64,000 bases of DNA from Rutpela maculata (taxonomy: Eukaryota > Arthropoda > Insecta > Coleoptera > Cerambycidae), in assembly GCA_936432065.2 (NCBI GenBank), contig OW386290.2, positions 50,610,843 to 50,674,842 of the forward strand, written 5' to 3'. The position numbers and the translations under genes are program-made. Under the pieces are notes generated by a model that saw only the letters and a program-made list of their open reading frames with translations, had not been told where the DNA came from and did not search any database. Positions 32,620 through 44,617 of this stretch are shown one piece after another (the stretch's first letter is position 1; each line of letters begins with the position of its first letter).

Positions 32620-33000
32620 TGCAGTCATCTTCAGAATTAATACTATGAAATATTTGAAGATCATAGACAGAAAGCAGTTTGTTGCAATTAATTTAGCAGC
32701 ACAAATCATTTATAAAAAGCAAGAACGGTAGAGGCGCAAGATTGGAGCCTCGTGGAACTCCAGATTTGACTATTAAAATGGACCCGTAACCACTATACAA
32801 AAAATAATGTATTTTCATGTTTCTCAATAGCATCAATTATATGTGTTTAGAATAGATGCCTACGTTCATCTGATTGGACACTACTCAAGAATTTATCAAA
32901 AATATTGACAATCACTTATTCGTATTCACATTGAACTTCTTTGGTCATATTACTAGGAATATCTGAATGTTTTTTTAAATGAATCAGTGAAATATTCGGA
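32620..33000 (-). pseudogene. LINE reverse transcriptase fragment
   Basis: On the minus strand, about 32790-32690 reads GVPRGSNLAP then PFLLFINDLC, the conserved block before the catalytic aspartates; GVPQGSxLGPLLFLLFINDL is the family form. It is followed by YDLQIFHS-like remains. Stops and frame changes show decay. Confidence 0.6.
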
Positions 33001-34111
33001 CGATATTAATAGATGATACGTACGTATTTTAGTGATCTTAAACGTTTAAATTCTTGAAAGTGGCATTTAAGTTGGTATGGTATGGTATGGTATTTAAGTG
33101 GTATAGGTACACAGATTTACATTTTTTTCTATTTATCGAAATGTTTTTTTTTTCAGATATAACGAGGGATATTGCTTATAAATTTCAGGTGTTGGAAAAT
33201 GTTCGTTTATAAAATAGATAACTGGGTATATAATTATCAAATCAGTACAGTTTTCTAAAAATATTAAATCTGTAATCTGGCACTATAAAATAATGAAAAT
33301 CTGTTTTCTTTTTTTTTAAATTACATGTGAAAACGTAATAGATATATGTATAGATAAATAAAAATGTAAACATAAGATTGTAATTTGATCATTTATATAA
33401 CTAGCTTTGATTAGTTTGTTATGTAGGCTGGGAGGTATTTGAAGGTAATCAATTTTATAGACTAAACATTAATAAATAAGCTCGTATATAAGCCAAGTTA
33501 ATATGAAAGGGTTCAAGTCGATTATCATCAAATCTTTAAAAAGATCTGATTAAATGTCCTTATATTGCAACTGCAACAAGCGTTATCTGAATGTTATTTC
33601 TATTTAAAATTACAACCAAAGACGAACGATAATGTGATGGTTAACATTTTAAAAACTTGAATTTATATAATTTGAAAGACTTATGAATTATTAAGGAATA
33701 TTTGGCATGTTTGAAATTATGTATTTTTAATCTTACCTTTGAAGTTATCGCTCCTAAAGCTGTTAATCAGCGTTACTGTTAAAATATCTGTATATGAAAG
33801 CTATAGACATTCTTTCTGATTGTGAAATATGTAAATAAATGTTAATATGCCAAGAACACAACAGACACTAAATCCAAAACTGGTAAAAAATCGCCTTTTG
33901 CTACGAAAGTTGTCTCTCCCATGTTTAAATCTGATTTAAAACTGTCTTTGATGTCGATGATTCTACCAACTCGGTCTGGTGATTTATTAAATTTCTATTC
34001 GCCAGATTAAGTTAAATTATGGACTTGAAAGAACTGTATATATTATGATTTATCAGGGTCTTTCTTCAGTTTTTCCAATTTGGTATTTACCACAGCTCTA
34101 CATGTGTTAAA
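33001..34111. other. AT-rich DNA with a short (GGTAT)n tract
   Basis: GGTAT repeats about four times near 33074-33093. Nothing else was recognised. Confidence 0.5.
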
Positions 34112-34698
34112 TATTAGTCCAGTCAACGGAGCGCTAAAATGACCAAAATCTCTAATTTGAGTGCTAATGAATGAATTTTGATGAAACCTTGTGCAATGTG
34201 TTTATAATGACTTTAATAAAAAAGTAAAAAAAAAGAATAGAGTAGGAAACACCTCTTTTATCACGAGTTCCGTAACTTGTGGAATTAGGTCAAAAATGAA
34301 AAAAGAAACCAACATATTTACTTTTTTGGCCCAAAATAAGATGTTTTTACTCTTGTGAATTTTTTCGAAAAATGCGTATTCTTCGAGATATGGCCACTCT
34401 AAAATTCCTAAAAGTGGAGGGGGAAATGTAAAAGTTGAAAAAGAAAATCTGAAAAAATCCAGGTGAATGTATCATCGAAATACAAGATTTTTTTATTTGC
34501 AACTTATTTGTAAAGTTCGTTTTCACCAAGTTTTTCCGGAAAAACATGAGAAATTACCCCTTTCTTTGAAACTGTAGCGCTTTAAAAATATGTAATTTAA
34601 AAATTCAGACGTATGCACTGAGGCCTTCTAAATGTTTTTTGTCTCTTGGAATTTTTTTTTAACTTGCTAATTTTCCGAGTTACAGGCAGTTTTTCATC
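34112..34698 (+). repeat. Family R, copy 3
   Basis: It runs from TTAGTCCAGTCAACGGAGCG to GTTACAGGCAGTTTTTCAT and matches the left arm of copy 1. It abuts a family A copy directly. Confidence 0.8.
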
Positions 34699-36174
34699 CC
34701 ATTATTAAAGGGGATTAAAAAAAAATGTGATTTAGTATGTGTGTGGGTGTTTCTCTACTAATGGGAAAATTTGTGTCCAGAGGCAACTAAATGTCAAAAA
34801 ATACTAATATTTTTTTCATTAATATTAAAGTAAATGATTGGTTATGTTGACCCTATATATTCTAAGGTATAACTACAAATTGCCGAAATTTTAAAATTTT
34901 ATGGAAACAGAGTTAAATTGTCAGTACCCTGGTGTGTCCCAAACCTGAAATCAAAGATACCAACTGTTGTAAATATTAAATTTTCTTTTTATTCATTATT
35001 ATTATTACTCAAACTATTTTATGATAATGGTTGTTGGCAATGTACATTGTTATATGATCTTTTTTGAAAAGTATCATCTCAAAATACTGCATAAAACATT
35101 GTCCTAGACTTTTTGACGTCAGTCCCCAGACACATTTAAAAATTTATTGGAAGCGAATCTACGTCTGGATTAACCACATAGTTATGGTAAACGGAACGCA
35201 TCCAACATGAAGTTTGTACGATGGAACATGACGTTTTGGCGCTATTTTGTTTAGTAGTGAATCGGTCTTTGGTGCTAAGCAAACGTGTCTGGACTACTCA
35301 ATAAATCAGTTCTCTGGTTAGCTTTTTTGGGTTTAATTTTCTCGATTTGAATTATTGTTCAGTTATTATACATTTTATAAACAAAAATATACTACTATTG
35401 CCACTAGTGGATTGCGTAATTATTGTAACTTTTTTAATAACGATCGATTCTTAACGAATTTGTCAGTACCCTGTCGTCAGCCCCCTGCCAAAAAATAATA
35501 ATAAATTAATAATTACCTAGTTTTTATATAAAAATCGACACAAAAATTGTTATTCTGTAGATATTCTTCAATTCTTAAGAACCAGATATTAGATTTTACG
35601 TGTAGAAGTTGATTTTCATTTTCTTTTTGATTTAGAATTATTTTCTTTTTTGAGAATTTTAATTTTTGTTTCAAAAAAGTTTTGTTAATTTATGTTACTC
35701 TAGAGAATAATAGAAAACTTTAAATATAATAATCTACTGTAATTTCTTTAATTTTTGTTCCACAAAGTCAATTCAATGGGCAAGGGTCTCAGTACCCTGG
35801 AATCATATTTTAAATAAAATGAATACTGCTGGATAACTTGACTGGCCCTTCATAATAGAGGAAGAATTAGACTGTACCTTTATATTAAAGTAGTGCTATC
35901 CCCTACTAATTAAAAAAAAAAAGACCTTGGACAAACTTGTATGGGCAGATTTCCCGTTAGTAGAGAAACACCCGTGTACAAGAACCAAAAACTTCAAAAT
36001 ATTTTTTTTTCATCCACCCACTACCAACCCTATCACCAACTACCACCCCCATCACCAATTATATTATTAAAGTTCCATAAACAATTATTTCCACATACAG
36101 AATTTTTTCGTTGTGAGAGACTTGGATAGAAAATCTTGATGTGGAAGTAGTGATTCCTTGGGCAGCGGTTTTTT
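34697..36174 (-). repeat. Repeat family A, split by element T
   Basis: The pieces 34697-34744 and 35978-36174 join to the expected family A order: ATTAAAGGGG, TGTGATTTAGT...GTGTACAAGAACC, then TGGGCAGCGGTTTTTTG. The join needs one GTGT to be removed. Confidence 0.8.
34745..35973. mobile_element. Element T: 1,229-bp DNA transposon with GTGT duplication
   Basis: The ends GGGTGTTTCTCTACTAAT and TTAGTAGAGAAACACCC are inverted over about 24 bp with one mismatch. The flanks carry GTGT (34741-34744 and 35974-35977), and removing the element plus one GTGT restores family A. TCAGTACCCTG occurs three times inside (about 34921, 35463 and 35788). No transposase ORF remains. A 4-bp duplication occurs in several superfamilies, so I leave it unassigned. 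Confidence 0.8.
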
Positions 36175-37265
36175 GTTTCAAATAGTTCTCGAAAGTGTGT
36201 GATGGAATAAGATAGAAACTATTCTAAGTTTTTGAGAGTTAATATTTTAAGTTGATAATGAGGCTATAATAATTTGTAAAATTAATAAAATTTACAAATA
36301 AATTGTGAAATAAAGTTTAATATCAAATCCATATGTATTTACATTTCATTTGCATCTGTAATTTTTAATAAAATATTGAGAATTACCATAAAATTACCAT
36401 TTTGCCCCATTAACTGTAAGTTTTCATTAACATGGCAATTATTTTCATATTACTTATAGCAGTTTTGGTGCTAATTTGACAGTATTAGCTATGTTTATGA
36501 AACATTAATAATCTTTAACAAATCATGTTTTGGTGACGTAATACATATAATCAAGAAGGTACGTTCAAAATCGATGATAAAAACTTGATAATATGTGAAG
36601 TCATTGCTATGCAGGAAACTATGTTGTATCGATATTTTGACTCGATTCGTTAAAAAATAACCAAGTTGTCATGCTGGTTACTCCTTTAGGCACTATAATT
36701 TCGACACTTATTCACAAATTATACTCTCAACTCCAATGCGTTACGTAAATTATATTTATTGAAAAGCACTACTAAATAAACTTACCCTCTTCGAATCCAT
36801 TTGTCTCAAATGTTCCACACAAAACTCTGACCCACTGAGTTTCTTGGCTAGCTACATCGTACATCCATCAAGTTTGATAATTGGAAAGTTCCCAAAAACT
36901 TTTCTTTTAAAATTAAAGTTGTTGAAAGTTCGAAAATAAATAATTATTCTCTACTTTCTAGTACGGCCTAGTATTGAACATTTATAGAAGATTTTTAATA
37001 TTAAAAAATTCGTTTTTTATTTAAAGAATTTTTTGTTTTTATTAATAACACAAAGCATATATTGTCCATAATTATTTATTTGCGGCATGTTTATAATTTG
37101 TTACTCATTATTGAGTATTTTACCACAGTATTACCACTTGTGCAAAAAAATATTTTTGCAATAACTGTACGGCAAGATTATATTTATCATTATTGACAAA
37201 TTTTTATTAGAGTAAGTCGAACTTAAGTTACAATTCATTTATTAATTACCATGGTTACAGGGCTA
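36175..37265. other. AT-rich DNA, nothing recognised
   Basis: No ORF, repeat end or RNA signal could be supported. Confidence 0.4.
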
Positions 37266-37305
37266 TAATATTCACTTACAGTCCATGGGCTGTAAGTGAA
37301 TATTA
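37266..37305. repeat. Perfect 16-bp hairpin
   Basis: TAATATTCACTTACAG and its exact complement enclose the 8-base loop TCCATGGG. It is not followed by a T run, so there is no reason to call it a terminator. Confidence 0.8.
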
Positions 37306-37720
37306 CTATTATCTATTTACCTGCCAAGATAAACAATTTTAGGTAAAATATCTAAATCTAAAATGTTTATTTTTGGAGATATTCGATTAACTGTTTTTGT
37401 ATACCCAAAATTCGAGAAATCATATCATAAATGAAATTTGGCACTAAGGCGTTTCAAAATACTCTGATTAACACTATAACTTCAGACTTTGAATTAAAAA
37501 ATCTTGAATATGATTTTTCGAATTTTAGTATAAGAAGAATCTTACTGTGCAACGACATTTGGAACATGGCGATGGCCCAAGAGGGCGGGCGGCTTTCCAT
37601 ACTCTAAATAACAAAACGTAAAGTGCAATCGAAATTGTACCAAAAAATAAAGATTTTATGAGCTCCACCTTAAGTGGGACACACTGTATAAAAATGTATT
37701 TAACTTTGTTTTAGTTTGTA
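37306..37720. other. Unassigned DNA with one solo transposon end
   Basis: AAGTGGGACACACTGTATA at about 37670-37690 is a typical right end of TA-flanked transposons (reverse TATACAGTGTGTCCCACTT). No partner was found. Confidence 0.4.
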
Positions 37721-37762
37721 CAGGGTGTTTGGACGTCGATGGAAAGTTTTAAGGAAGTAATA

Positions 37763-38166
37763 CTGCCCTGCTATGACAAGAAGTAGTATCTGAGAAAATG
37801 TAATTTTAGAGAAATCAAACTATATTCTGAATTATGTTATGCCATCTACATTTCATAATTCATGATTTTCATTTTTGGCAAATAAATATGTGTCCTTTTT
37901 ATCAGTGTAACCATATAATAAAACATTGTTATATATGTTGAGTTACGACAAATAAATCTGGTAATGATCGGATATGACTTTTGAGCTTAGTGAATAGGTC
38001 TATTTTGTAGATACGACACATATTCGTTATGTATATTCACTAGTTTTGCTTTAGATACGACTTCTACATTTTGTATAGTGGTGAGGATCACTAATACGGT
38101 GCAAATGCAATTAAAATCTCAAAAATTATTTTTTTGCAGTTACGACATCTTGTCTTAGCAGGGCAG
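37763..38166. mobile_element. Element L: 404-bp MITE with AATA duplication
   Basis: CTGCCCTGCTATGACAAG and CTTGTCTTAGCAGGGCAG are inverted ends. AATA lies on both sides (37759-37762 and 38167-38170). Removing it aligns the left arm of element M with its right arm. The interior is non-coding. Confidence 0.7.
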
Positions 38167-38257
38167 AATAGAGGGGGGTCATTTACAATCTATACAGCCA
38201 GATATACCATTATATAAAGTATCACAGATTTTGAGATATCGGCCTTTTTAGATATTG

Positions 38258-38487
38258 TGGCCAGCAACGTCCCCAGACTTGACACCACTCGACTTCCACG
38301 TTTGAGGACTAATAGAAAAATTTGTTCACGAGGTGGAAATAACTGACTGCGACCACCTCTTCAAGGAGAATTCATGACAGGGCACAAGAATTAAGGAAGA
38401 AATAAGAGAAAAAAACACTGGTGTATTAGAAATGGTGGTTTTCATTTTCAACATCAAAAGTATTAAACTGTTCCTAATTATACCTTT
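38258..38487 (+). pseudogene. Mariner transposase C-terminus
   Basis: The frame reads WPATSPDLTPLDFHV, a stop, then GLIEKFVHEVEITDCD and KEEIREKNTGVLEMVV. The block around SPDLTPLDF is the third catalytic position of mariner transposases, and the rest is the usual tail. Everything upstream of it has been lost. Confidence 0.85.
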
Positions 38488-38520
38488 GTTTCATTAATTT
38501 TAAACATCATCATAGACATA

Positions 38521-38884
38521 CAGAGTGGCCCATTTAAAAGTGGAACACCTTTCTAAAATGTTTATTTATTGTGCGATTTGAATCAAATTTTACTCAAGTA
38601 TAGAATAAATTAGGATTTAATTATGGTCAGAAAAACATTCGCCTCCTACAAATGCAAAGCCACCTGCGGTACAAAAATATGCGGAAGAAATAAAAAAATC
38701 ATAGTAAGGATTTTTTTTATCGGAAATTTTTTTTAATAAAACTTGTTCGGAATTGTCCAAAAACCTTAACTCCAAAATTTAATCAAAATAAAAAATTGAA
38801 AAAATTGAGAAAATTAATATGATTCAAATCGCACAATAAATAAACATTTTAGAGAGGTGTTCCGCTTTTAAATGGGTCACTATG
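38521..38884. mobile_element. Family F foldback MITE, copy 1
   Basis: Ends are CAGAGTGGCCCATTTAAAAG and the near complement, with TA on both sides (38519-38520 and 38885-38886). The core contains TTCGCCTCCTACAAATGC and AAAGCCACCTGCGGTAC once, so this copy lost the inverted half of the core. Confidence 0.8.
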
Positions 38885-40347
38885 TAGATCTGAATGTACA
38901 ACATTAGTTTCCAACTTAATAAAATTCTACCGTCTACAGGAATATGTTTTGTTTATTGAATGTACTGGCATCCCATCACAACTTGGTACATCATAGGAAG
39001 AGGAATAAAACAGAAGTTTTTAAAGTTGTTTGAATAAACCTATTTCATGTTTGCTATTTTTGGGAAAATGCAGTGTGAATTTCAAATTTAATTCTACATA
39101 AACGCACCCAAGCATTTTAATTTGTATGAATATATTTTTTAATCACATCTCGGACTTTGTATTGTTTTGAGGAAATATCCATTGACGATTAAAAAAAATT
39201 AACATAGATAAAACATTTCAATAGTGTAATGATAGTGTTTACTAACTAAATTCCAATTATAAACAAAAATATTTAAAAAAAAAAACGATATCTCAAAATC
39301 TGTGATACTTTGTATACGGGTTATATAGGTTTTAAATGACCCCTTCTAGCACCCCCTTAAAATTTTCTATAGATGTGCCAAACACTGTATATTTCTAGGT
39401 GTGAACCATTTTGTGGCAATCAGAACTGTTCAAAAACCAACCTCCGTCTTATCCATTTGGCGCGTTCATTAAATTTTTAAATGTTTGCAGAAGTAGCAAA
39501 ACATCCAATAAAGAGTAGGAAATGGTAAAACAAATCATTTTCAATATCCATTTCTCGTGAATTTCATTTCCGCATCAATTATGCAGATGCCCATAATTCC
39601 CCTTTAGTCCTAAGTAATTCATTAATCCTTCTGTCACGTGAGATAAATGAAATTGGCATAAATCACCGATCATGATTGAGACCGAAGATATCCATCTCAT
39701 TGGGATTCTGGCCGAAATGGATCCGAAACGGTTCGGCACGTGAGCGCAATCGTAATAACCCCGTATTATATTTTAATTCGAGCATATACGTTTCGAAAAG
39801 GAACTTGTCCTAATAGTCCGGCAGCCGAGCCTAAAACTCTTTATATCGCATTAAGTTTTTTTTTTTTTCAACGGTTTTACAAGCTTCAGATGGACTTATT
39901 TACATATCCAACTGATGACCACTTGTCATCTTTGGGCAACTCAAGATATACAGGGTTGCTCAAAATTAATAGCATAAGGTATTCCGCGTATCTAATCGGG
40001 CAAAGGGTAGTAGTCAGTTGGAAAATCATATGTAATTATGTTTTATATAGATGATTTATTGATGCTAATAGTTTACACAAGCCAAGAAAATAGGTTTTGT
40101 TCATATTACTCAAAACAATGAGTTACACTATTTGAAAATGCTAAGGTACCAAATTTACCATATCTGTAAAATCATTATTATAAAAACCTTCCGTATAGTA
40201 AAAACATGTAGATCTAAGATATTTAGTTGTTACATTTTAAATACACTTGGGGGTGGTACATAATTTGTCAATGTAAATGTTTCATGACAGATTAGGCTCT
40301 ATCTGTACCCTAAGAAATTTTGCTGTTTCTGGATTGTTATTCATATA
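38885..40347. other. Rest of element M (to 39387), then unassigned DNA
   Basis: A 104-codon plus-strand frame at 39740-40054 contains a run of Phe from a T tract and no family motif. I regard it as chance. Confidence 0.4.
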
Positions 40348-41043
40348 CAGGGTGTCTCGCTTAAATGTGGAACACCTCTACAAAATGTTTATTTATTGTG
40401 CGATTTGAATCAAATTTTAGTCAAGTATAGAACAAATTAGGATCTAATTATGACCAGAAAAACATTCGCCTCCTACAAATGCAAAGCCACCTGCGGTACC
40501 AAACTATGCGGAAAAAATCAAAAAATCATATTAGGCATTTTTTTATCGAAAAATTTTATTAATGAAACTTGTTCGGAATTGTCCAAAAACCGTGAGTCCA
40601 AAATTTAATCAAAATGAAAAAAATATTGAAATTTTGATTAAAATAATGTCCAAGTCCGAAAATATCATTTTAATGGGGTTTAGAAAACTGACTACGAAAA
40701 TTTTGTTTGAAATTAAACCCAAGCTGCAAAGTAGTTGTCAAGTAGTTTTTTTTTTAAATAATTATTTTCAAAATTTTTAAAATTTCAATTTTTTAATTTT
40801 GATTAAATTTTGGGACTTAAGGTTTTTGGACAATTCTGGACAAGTTTCTTTAACAAAATTTTTCGATAAAAAAATGCCTAATATGATTTTTTGATTTTTC
40901 CGCATATTTTGGTACCGCAGGTGGCTTTGCATTTGTAGGAGGCGAATGTTTTTCTGGTCATAATTAGATCCTAATTTGTTCTATACTTGACTAAAATTTG
41001 ATTCAAAATGCACAATAAATAAACATTTTAGAGAGACACCCTG
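40348..41043. mobile_element. Family F foldback MITE, copy 2, full inverted arms
   Basis: CAGGGTGTCTCGCTTAAATG starts the left end; the right end is AGAGAGACACCCTG. TA flanks both sides (40346-40347 and 41044-41045). The arms of about 220 bp share TGAATCAAATTTTAGTCAAG, TAGATCCTAATT, GGAGGCGAATGTTTTTCTGG and GCATTTGTAGG. The spacer holds short chance frames. Confidence 0.85.
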
Positions 41044-41069
41044 TACATATATTACGTAAACTGAAAAGC

Positions 41070-41905
41070 GTGGTTTCCGTTTCAGTAGCATTTAATCTTA
41101 GTCAATTTGTGACAAGCCAGGCAGTAACTTTTGACTGTCGTCAGCGAAGAGGATTAAAGTCGGATCTGGGGTCAGCATACGCCAAATCGTTGATACAGAT
41201 AAGAAATAATACTGGTCCCAGTACCGTCCCTTGTGGTACTCATAATTCTAATGTTCTCATCTGGGAATGACTATTACCAATTTCAACCAGTTGCATGCGG
41301 TCTGTTAAATATGTCTGTATTAATTTCAAGCTGGCAACTGAAGCTGTATAAAAACTGAAAGTTTTTTATAAGTATATTAAAGGAAACACAGTAAAAGTCT
41401 TGCTTAAGGATAGAATTTTGCAGAGTGAGAGAGAAATATGCGTTTATTTTCAGTTTATTACAAATATTTAAAAAATCATAATGGTATAATTTTTAAAATA
41501 GTTTCAGGTACTTCCCATTGCTCGAAGGAATACAACCATATACAGTTTTTCCTATAAATTTTGTATATAGTTAAATGCCATGCTCTAATAATGAAATTAG
41601 GAACTATTTTCATTGACAAACTACAATATTCAAGTACAACAGAAATTTACAATAAAAAAAAAATATAATTGTATTCGTTAGAACAATAGCAAGTATTTAA
41701 AACAGTTTTAAAGATTATACTTTAAATATTTATAATAAATCGAAAATAAACACATATTTCCCTATCACTCTGCAAAATCCTATCCTTAAATCGCAAAACA
41801 AGGCCCCTGTGTAGCCACCTGTCTAAAATCCAATGTTTATAACGTCGGCTAATTTATTGATAGCCATAGTGGTTGAATGTGCATTTCGAAAACCATACTG
41901 ATTTG
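41070..41905 (-). pseudogene. LINE reverse transcriptase, split by a family G insertion
   Basis: On the minus strand the order is QYGFRNAHSTTMAINKLAD (about 41900-41840), the G insertion, LKLIQTYLTDRMQLVEIGNS (about 41335-41275), VPQGTVLGPVLFLICINDL then AYADPRSD (about 41235-41160), and a frame-shifted FADDS (about 41150-41135). These are the successive conserved blocks of a jockey-type reverse transcriptase. Stops and frame changes show it is dead. Confidence 0.85.
41408..41785. mobile_element. Family G TTAA-flanked MITE, copy 1
   Basis: GGATAGAATTTTGCAGAGTG and its complement are ends of about 60 bp. TTAA flanks both sides (41404-41407 and 41786-41789). The TTAA target is that of piggyBac-like elements, though the tips do not start CCC. 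The shared interior includes AGTTTCAGGTACTTCCCATT and AGGAACTATTTTCATTGA. Confidence 0.85.
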
Positions 41906-41943
41906 GGCATATTTAAATTGTCTTAAGAGACAAATGAAAGTGA

Positions 41944-42554
41944 GGCAGAGCGCCCATCTGTCAGACAACAAGACTCAGACGCGACAAAGACTTAAAACAA
42001 ATATGTTCAGTGACTACATTGCTTTTAAGTTAGCCGCGCATACTAGTGCGACACGACAGAATCAGACATGACTGTGTCTGTTGAAAATCTCTGGTGTCAA
42101 AAAGAGCAGACACAGATCAGTCAAATTTTGCATTTAAATATGTTTGGACCGTTTTGTGGATGGAATATAAGGCCTAATTTGATCTATAAGTGAAAGAAAA
42201 ACGTTTTTTTGTACATCCGATAAGATGACTGGAACTAATGAGGGTACATTTCCAATTCCTTCATTACTTACAAAGTATCTCCGTTGTTATGGCTTCGTTT
42301 CCACATAGAGTGCACCCAGTACCTCCTAGTTCTATTCTTAATATTCACGACTTGTAACAAAGCAAGCGCATCTTCATCCTTCAACGATGACATGATTACT
42401 ACTGACAAATAGTAAAATGTTTTTTAGTGAGTTTTACGTGTCGCTTTGATATGCAGATATGCAATCAAATGTTTTCTGTTTGTCTATTTCATGTCTGTGT
42501 CGGTTATTTGTCGCGTCTGTGTCTTGTTGTTGTCTGACAGATGGGCGCTCTGCC
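41944..42554. mobile_element. Harbinger-type relic
   Basis: Ends GGCAGAGCGCCCATCTGTCA and complement extend through GACAACAAGAC and CAGACGCGACAAA. The flanks are TGA (41941-41943) and TTA (42555-42557), compatible with a mutated 3-bp Harbinger duplication. A HARBI1-like coding remnant lies inside. Confidence 0.75.
42190..42395 (-). pseudogene. HARBI1-like transposase N-terminal fragment
   Basis: From ATG near 42393 the minus strand reads MSSLKDEDALALL, then RRYWVHSMWKRS and, after a stop, MKELEMYPH and FQSSYRMYKKTFF. The RRYWVHxxxxxR phrase followed by a phenylalanine- and methionine-rich FxxxxRM segment is the N-terminal signature of HARBI1/ALP1-type nucleases. The catalytic part is missing. 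Confidence 0.65.
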
Positions 42555-43771
42555 TTAAACTTTGGCTTTCGAAAATTTTTGCTAAAGTAAAAGAAATAGA
42601 ATTTGGAATTCGAATATTTGAAATATAATATATTACAGATGTCGATATGACTATTTGGAATAACGCGTTACTGCAAATTAGGTAACGTTAACAAATTCAG
42701 AAAAAAATATACTAATTGTGACTGTTTTCTTCATAAGGCTCTTCTTCTTATGCTTTCACTTTCTTCCACAGCAGGTCTGGTAAATATATAACTTCGATAT
42801 TGTTATTCTTCATGTATAAGAAGTGAATTTAAGTTTATTTAGTTGCACGTTGTTTTCTGTATCTCATGAATATTCTGTTATAATTTATAACGTAATAATG
42901 TCTGTTCGCAAGTAAATTACTACTTACATTTTTATGTTTTTTTTTTTATAACAAATGATAATATTTACGATAAGTAATAAGCATAATAAGAACGTTTTGT
43001 AAATGTTTTGCAATCATAATATATTGTAGTGCAAGTACTGATCGACCAGAACGCGCGAGACGTGCACTTATAAACTCAAAACAGTAGCGAAAAAAAAAAT
43101 TATCTTTTACAACAATAAAGCAATCTAGAAGGAATAATGTTTCCATTGGTTTGAAAATCGTTAAGAAATGTAAAAAAATTAGCCTGTAAATGCAGTGGGA
43201 ACATAAAATTAATCAATTTTCAAAAATGAAAAAAAAAACTTAATTCGAAAAAATTGACTTCAGCAGCAAAAAACCTGAGTTTCGCGGCCGGACTATAACT
43301 ATCAGCGATGATTTACACCTTGACACACGGAATTTAATGGGACAATATTTCATGTTGTGTACGTACTCTCGATTATCAACACATGCACGTTTGTGGATAT
43401 TTCGCGGCCCCATTTAACGGAAACAAAAACGTCGATGGGATTGTCAGAGATTACAGATAACAATATTACTGTGTTTAGTTTTTTCGTGAGAAAAAAAGCC
43501 AAGCGTAACAATAACAAAGGATAATAAATATTCATGTTTTTCAGTTAAATTACAATTACTCTAATTAATGCTGCAACGGTTTAATCAGCTAGAATTTTAC
43601 AATTTAAATGAGAAATGTAAATAACGATAAAAAGGGGTGTCTTGATACAGGATTTGTGGTAAGCAGGCAATTAAAAATCATTTTTAAAAGTTGCCTGTTT
43701 GCGTTTGTCGAGACAAAGTTAAATTATTGTATTGCCACTAGTATACTTGAAACTCAGTGATATCATCACCA
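42555..43771. other. AT-rich DNA, nothing recognised
   Basis: No ORF or repeat end could be supported. Confidence 0.4.
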
Positions 43772-43985
43772 GCACGGAAGACATACCAGTGAGCGTGTTG
43801 CGTGATGAGCACGTTTGATCACAGTATCTATCGTGTGGTGGGTTCGATCCCCAGCTCCAACACTGGCAATGTTGTAGGATAATGGGTGTGCCTGGAATTT
43901 TTCAAAAAGTGTAACCTTCTCCCGGACAACCTTGACTTTAGATTGGTTGGTTTGTCTATGAGAAATATCAATGTAAATAAAAGGA
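43772..43985 (+). mobile_element. tRNA-derived SINE, copy 1
   Basis: A good Pol III B box GGTTCGATCC lies at 43841-43850 and an A-box-like stretch around 43792. The body AACACTGGCAATG, TTTTTCAAAAAGTGTAACC and CCTTGACTTTAGAT is shared with the copy at 63555-63772. The tail is an imprecise AAATAAAAGG. Confidence 0.75.
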
Positions 43986-44617
43986 TTATTAATAATTTCC
44001 AAGAACTCCCCACCAAAAATCTGGTTGAAAGACTTTAATAATCCTTATAATATAGAAGCATCGAAGGCATTGTGAGGATTACACGGCAAAAGAATTAGTT
44101 CAAACTCCAGTACGGAAGACGCAATTTTAACCGGTACAATATACAGTTTATAATAACAATATACATTTTATTTTCTGATTTAATCGTTAATATAAAAACT
44201 GCCCAATTTACACGAATTATGTTACTTTAGGCAACATAGCTCGCGAGGAAAAAGTTATAGTTAATATTTAAAAGCACGAGTAGTATTTTGCGAATATATT
44301 TCACGAAATAAAACGTCACATAATATGTCAACGGTTCAATGGATTTTATAACGATAAAGTGCGATAAGGGGTTTCACTACATACTGTTATCGTTAAAAGC
44401 CGATGTAGCTGTTTTACCAGCTGTAGTGGACGGTGGATTGTGGAATGGTCTCAAAAAATGAGGTGTCGTTGGATACTACGTTAAGTGAAAAAATCGTTGG
44501 GAAAACACGACGTACAGTTCTATCGCTTTAAATTGCGTTATACCCATACCACGCGTGCTTTTAAATTTTATCTATAATTTTGCTCTGTCAAGCTTTGTTG
44601 TCCAAAGTAATATAATA
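43986..44617. other. Nothing recognised
   Basis: No feature could be supported. Confidence 0.4.

Larger units (their letters stand above)
37721..39387 (+). mobile_element. Element M: mariner relic containing two younger insertions
   Basis: CAGGGTGTTTGG at the left and CCAAACACTG at the right are flanked by TA (37719-37720 and 39388-39389). The subterminal part AAGTATCACAGATTTTGAGA (about 38217) recurs inverted near 39290-39312, with AGGGGGGTCATTT and AAATGACCCCTTCT in the same order. Element L lies in the left arm and F copy 1 lies after the transposase tail. Confidence 0.75.

Noticed and set aside
37266..37305. Transcription terminator hairpin
   Set aside because: No T run follows, and intrinsic terminators of this kind are not expected in insect nuclear genes.
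39911..39945. Hammerhead core CTGATGA on the plus strand
   Set aside because: No GAAA at the right distance and no pairing for helices I or II.
39740..40054. 104-codon open frame as a gene
   Set aside because: Contains a homopolymer-derived Phe run, no motif, no splice support; best explained as chance.
43841..43850. A functional tRNA gene around the GGTTCGATCC box
   Set aside because: The flanks do not form an acceptor stem or anticodon arm, and the same body recurs at 63.6 kb, so it is a SINE.
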